Origin: Flavobacterium sp. UBA807
GTDB taxonomy: Bacteria > Bacteroidota > Bacteroidia > Flavobacteriales > Flavobacteriaceae
Reading direction: 5' to 3'
Assembly: GCA_002296885.1 (NCBI GenBank)
Contig: DBIH01000019.1
Coordinates: forward strand, 1-8,645
Length of the DNA: 8,645 nucleotides
In this document: positions 6,237 through 8,645 of the stretch, one piece after another
How the letters are laid out: each line of letters starts with the position of its first letter
How positions within the stretch are numbered: the first letter of the stretch is position 1
Notes under the pieces: model-generated
What the model was told of the DNA's origin: nothing
Database searches by the model: none
Seen by the model: the letters and a program-made list of their open reading frames with translations, nothing else
Made by a program: the position numbers and the translations under genes

Positions 6237-6250
6237 ATAAAAATATAAAT

Positions 6251-8137
6251 ATGACAACAGGAAAAATTAATGTATCAGTAGAAAACATTTTCCCTCTAAT
6301 CAAAAAGTTCTTATACAGCGACCACGAAATTTTCTTGCGTGAATTGGTATCCAATGCCACGGATGCTACTCTAAAACTAAAACACTTAACGAGTATTGGC
6401 GATGCCAAAACAGAATATGGCAACCCAATTATCGAAGTTAAAATTGATAAGGATGGCAAAAAACTTCATATCATAGACCAAGGTCTGGGTATGACTGCCG
6501 AAGAAGTAGAGAAATACATCAACCAGATTGCTTTCTCAGGTGCTGAAGAATTCCTCGAAAAATATAAAGACTCTGCCAAAGATTCAGGAATCATCGGTCA
6601 TTTTGGGCTCGGTTTTTATTCGGCGTTTATGGTGGCTTCCAAAGTTGAAATCATCACTAAATCATACAAGGATGAACCAGCCGCACATTGGACCTGCGAC
6701 GGAAGTCCTGAATTCACTTTAGTTCCTTCTGACAAAACCGACAGAGGAACCGAAATCATCCTTCACATTGCTGACGATTCATTAGAGTTTTTGGAAGAAT
6801 TCAAAATCCGTGAATTGCTTACTAAGTACAACAAGTTCATGCCTATTCCGATTAAGTTTGGAACCAAAAAAGAGGCACTTCCAAAACCCGAAAATGCTCC
6901 GGAAGATTACAAAACAGAATACATTGATGTTGACAACATCATCAACAATCCTAATCCGGCCTGGACAAAACAACCGGTTGATTTAACAGATGAAGATTAT
7001 AAAAACTTCTATCACGAATTATATCCAATGCAGTTTGAAGAACCGTTGTTCAACATTCATTTAAACGTGGATTATCCGTTCAACCTGACAGGGATTTTAT
7101 ATTTCCCGAAAATGTCAGCCGATCTGCAAATGCAGAAAGACAAAATACAATTATACCAAAACCAGGTATTTGTTACCGATAATGTAGAAGGCATTGTTCC
7201 GGAGTTTTTGGCTATGTTAAAAGGGGTAATTGATTCTCCGGATATTCCGCTGAATGTTTCTCGTTCTTATTTACAGGCTGACGGCAACGTGAAGAAAATA
7301 TCAAACTACATCACGCGTAAAGTGGCTGATAAACTAAAATCGCTATTCACAGAAAATAGAGAAGATTTTGAAGCAAAATGGAACGACATCAAAATTGTGT
7401 TGGAATACGGAATGCTTTCTGAACCTAAATTCTACGAAAAGGCTGGCGATTTTGTTTTATATCCAAGTGTTGATAACAAATACTATACGTTGACAGAATT
7501 GAAAGACGCTATCGCTGCCAACCAAACTGACAAAAACGGGAAAACGGTAGTATTATATGCTTCTAACAAAGAAGCACAACACGGCTACATCGAAATCGCA
7601 AAAGAAAAAGGTTATGAAGTTCTATTGCTTGATTCTCCTATTGTTTCGCATTTGATTCAAAAATTAGAGAGTGATAATGAGAAACTGACTTTTGTTCGTG
7701 TCGATTCGGATCATATAGATAAACTGATTCAAAAAGAAGATACACAGATTTCTAAATTATCCGAAGAAGAATCAACACAACTGAAAACCGTTCTGGAAGA
7801 AATTGTACCAAAAACCAATTATTCTGTACAGTTGGAGCCAATGGATAGCACCGCTGCGCCATTCATCATCACACAACCCGAATTCATGCGAAGAATGAAA
7901 GAAATGAGTCAGACTGGTGGCGGCGGAATGTTTGGCATGGGCAACTTCCCTGAAATGTATAATTTGGTAGTAAATACCAATTCCGATTTGGCAACCACGA
8001 TCCTAAATACTTCTGATAAATCGGCTCAGGAAAGTTTGGTAAAACAAGCGCTCGACTTGGCCAAAATATCTCAAGGATTATTAAAAGGTGAAGAACTGAC
8101 CGCTTTTGTAAAGCGAAGTTTTGAGCTTATCAAGTAA
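6251..8137 (+). CDS. htpG: Molecular chaperone HtpG (bacterial Hsp90)
   Basis: A complete 628-residue cytoplasmic ATP-dependent chaperone, about the normal length for HtpG. The N-terminal GHKL ATPase domain (~1-220) shows FLRELVSNATDA (Glu31 and Asn35 at the ATP/Mg site), IDQGLGM (Asp76, adenine contact) and GHFGLGFYSAFMVA (lid and phosphate region, 116-129). The middle domain has PLNVSRSYLQ with Arg338, equivalent to the catalytic-loop Arg of other Hsp90s. The C-terminal dimerisation domain follows, with PEFMRRMKEM and a Gly/Met-rich stretch (QTGGGGMFGMGNFPEM, ~554-569), which I believe is usual in Bacteroidetes HtpG. The start is fixed by the conserved MTTGKINVSVENIFPLI opening. There is no Shine-Dalgarno; the 14 nt before the ATG are A/T only. 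The leader contains a GC-rich hairpin, which might influence expression. It is monocistronic, with a clear terminator downstream. Confidence 0.98.
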   Translation: MTTGKINVSVENIFPLIKKFLYSDHEIFLRELVSNATDATLKLKHLTSIGDAKTEYGNPIIEVKIDKDGKKLHIIDQGLGMTAEEVEKYINQIAFSGAEEFLEKYKDSAKDSGIIGHFGLGFYSAFMVASKVEIITKSYKDEPAAHWTCDGSPEFTLVPSDKTDRGTEIILHIADDSLEFLEEFKIRELLTKYNKFMPIPIKFGTKKEALPKPENAPEDYKTEYIDVDNIINNPNPAWTKQPVDLTDEDYKNFYHELYPMQFEEPLFNIHLNVDYPFNLTGILYFPKMSADLQMQKDKIQLYQNQVFVTDNVEGIVPEFLAMLKGVIDSPDIPLNVSRSYLQADGNVKKISNYITRKVADKLKSLFTENREDFEAKWNDIKIVLEYGMLSEPKFYEKAGDFVLYPSVDNKYYTLTELKDAIAANQTDKNGKTVVLYASNKEAQHGYIEIAKEKGYEVLLLDSPIVSHLIQKLESDNEKLTFVRVDSDHIDKLIQKEDTQISKLSEEESTQLKTVLEEIVPKTNYSVQLEPMDSTAAPFIITQPEFMRRMKEMSQTGGGGMFGMGNFPEMYNLVVNTNSDLATTILNTSDKSAQESLVKQALDLAKISQGLLKGEELTAFVKRSFELIK

Positions 8138-8163
8138 AAAAGGATGAGGTAAAAGTTATAAGC

Positions 8164-8194
8164 AACCTGTGAGTGAAAACTCGCAGGTTTTTTT
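8164..8194 (+). terminator. Rho-independent terminator of htpG
   Basis: An 11-bp stem (AACCTGTGAGT at 8164-8174 with ACTCGCAGGTT at 8179-8189, one G-U wobble) closes a GAAA tetraloop and runs into seven T (8188-8194). It begins 26 nt after the htpG stop and separates htpG from the next gene. Confidence 0.92.
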
Positions 8195-8224
8195 ATATTT
8201 TAGCGAAAACTTAAAAACAACACC

Positions 8225-8645
8225 ATGAAAAAACTATTGTTCCTTTTTATCCTTGTCCCCCTATCTGTATTTGCTAAATTTTATGATGGAACCATAACTT
8301 ATAATGACGGTTCCACTAAAAAAGGTTTAATAGAAATTCCTGAAAACGCAAGCAGGCAAGAAATAAGTTTCAAGACAGATTTAAAAGCAAAGCCAGAAAA
8401 AATTAGCATCGATGATGTTAAAGGTTTTGAAATTACTTCAGGCAAAAATGATGTTCCTACTAAATTTGTCTCCATCTACCTTGCAAAAGGACCATTATAC
8501 GGAACCAAGGAATGTAAAGTTGATAAGAAAAAATCATGGGTTCGTATTGAAAAAGAAGGTGGCATAACACTTTATTCAAGTTATATCGGATATCGTCCGG
8601 GAGTAAGAGGCGGAGCCATTCACGATTCGGGCTGGCCGCCGGAAA
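8225..8645 (+). CDS. Exported protein of unknown function (3' partial)
   Basis: An ATG at 8225 opens a frame that runs without a stop to the window end; 140 complete codons are visible. It begins MKKLLFLFILVPLSVFA, a typical Sec signal peptide with probable cleavage VFA|K and no lipobox Cys. The mature part reads FYDGTITYNDGSTKKGLIEI, ISIDDVKGFEITSG, KFVSIYLAKG and WVRIEKEGGITLYSSYIGY. This alternates short strands with charged turns and looks like a small periplasmic or surface beta protein. A single Cys is seen in GTKECKVD. I do not recognise the family. Flavobacteria have many exported proteins of this general style that describe how a keyword property is stored or sensed, but nothing here allows a function. 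It follows the htpG terminator by 30 nt, so it probably has its own promoter; TATATTTT at 8194-8201 is a one-mismatch -7 box. Confidence 0.8.
   Translation, partial: MKKLLFLFILVPLSVFAKFYDGTITYNDGSTKKGLIEIPENASRQEISFKTDLKAKPEKISIDDVKGFEITSGKNDVPTKFVSIYLAKGPLYGTKECKVDKKKSWVRIEKEGGITLYSSYIGYRPGVRGGAIHDSGWPPE

Larger units (their letters stand above)
6045..6250. other. Divergent regulatory region between the lipoprotein operon and htpG
   Basis: This 206-bp non-coding region holds the leftward operon promoter, an 11-bp direct repeat, a possible rightward htpG promoter and a GC-rich hairpin, each listed separately. I see no CIRCE-type repeat (TTAGCACTC..GAGTGCTAA) near htpG. Confidence 0.65.

Noticed and set aside
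6178..6459. 93-codon - strand frame overlapping the htpG start, containing LPAGRR
   Set aside because: The LPAGR stretch is merely the translated GC-rich palindrome, and the rest is antisense to the conserved N-terminus of HtpG.

Overview
The window looks like chromosomal DNA of a Bacteroidetes bacterium, most likely Flavobacterium or a close relative in Flavobacteriaceae. The evidence is AT-rich DNA, A-rich leaders without Shine-Dalgarno sequences, -7 boxes of the TAnnTTTG type, a secreted protein opening with VGIGTTSPNASSMLDI just after its signal peptide (a hallmark of flavobacterial surface proteins), and an HtpG of the Bacteroidetes type. No transposase, integrase, phage, CRISPR or tRNA gene was seen. 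I found no clearly undescribed multi-gene system.

Layout. (1) 1-2307, + strand: the C-terminal 768 residues of a prolyl-oligopeptidase-fold serine peptidase, closest in motif to plant chloroplast glutamyl endopeptidases (S9D); its 5' end lies outside the window. (2) 2347-3270, - strand: a stand-alone ABC transporter ATPase with a TOBE-like tail, convergent with the peptidase and sharing a hairpin terminator with it. (3) 3440-4804, + strand: a secreted repeat protein with eight N-T-A-x-G-type motifs, mostly every 16-17 residues. It diverges from the ABC gene across a 169-bp gap that holds a perfect 14-bp palindrome. (4) 4863-6044, - strand: a two-gene operon of a small lipocalin-like lipoprotein and a YiaD-like OmpA-domain lipoprotein, separated by 6 nt. 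A strong bidirectional terminator lies between it and gene 3. (5) 6045-6250: a divergent regulatory region with a good -7 box for the operon, an 11-bp direct repeat with 22-bp period, a possible htpG promoter, and a GC-rich hairpin ending 14 nt before the htpG start. (6) 6251-8137, + strand: complete htpG with its own terminator. (7) 8225 to the window end, + strand: the first 140 codons of an exported protein I do not recognise.

The genes do not form one pathway. The common theme is the cell envelope and protein quality: a peptidase, a chaperone, two outer-envelope lipoproteins, a secreted fibre-like protein and an uncharacterised exported protein. Each transcription unit is closed off by terminators or by divergent orientation. 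The most useful leads are in the non-coding DNA: the hairpin in the htpG leader, the direct repeat upstream of the lipoprotein operon, and the palindrome between the ABC and repeat-protein genes.
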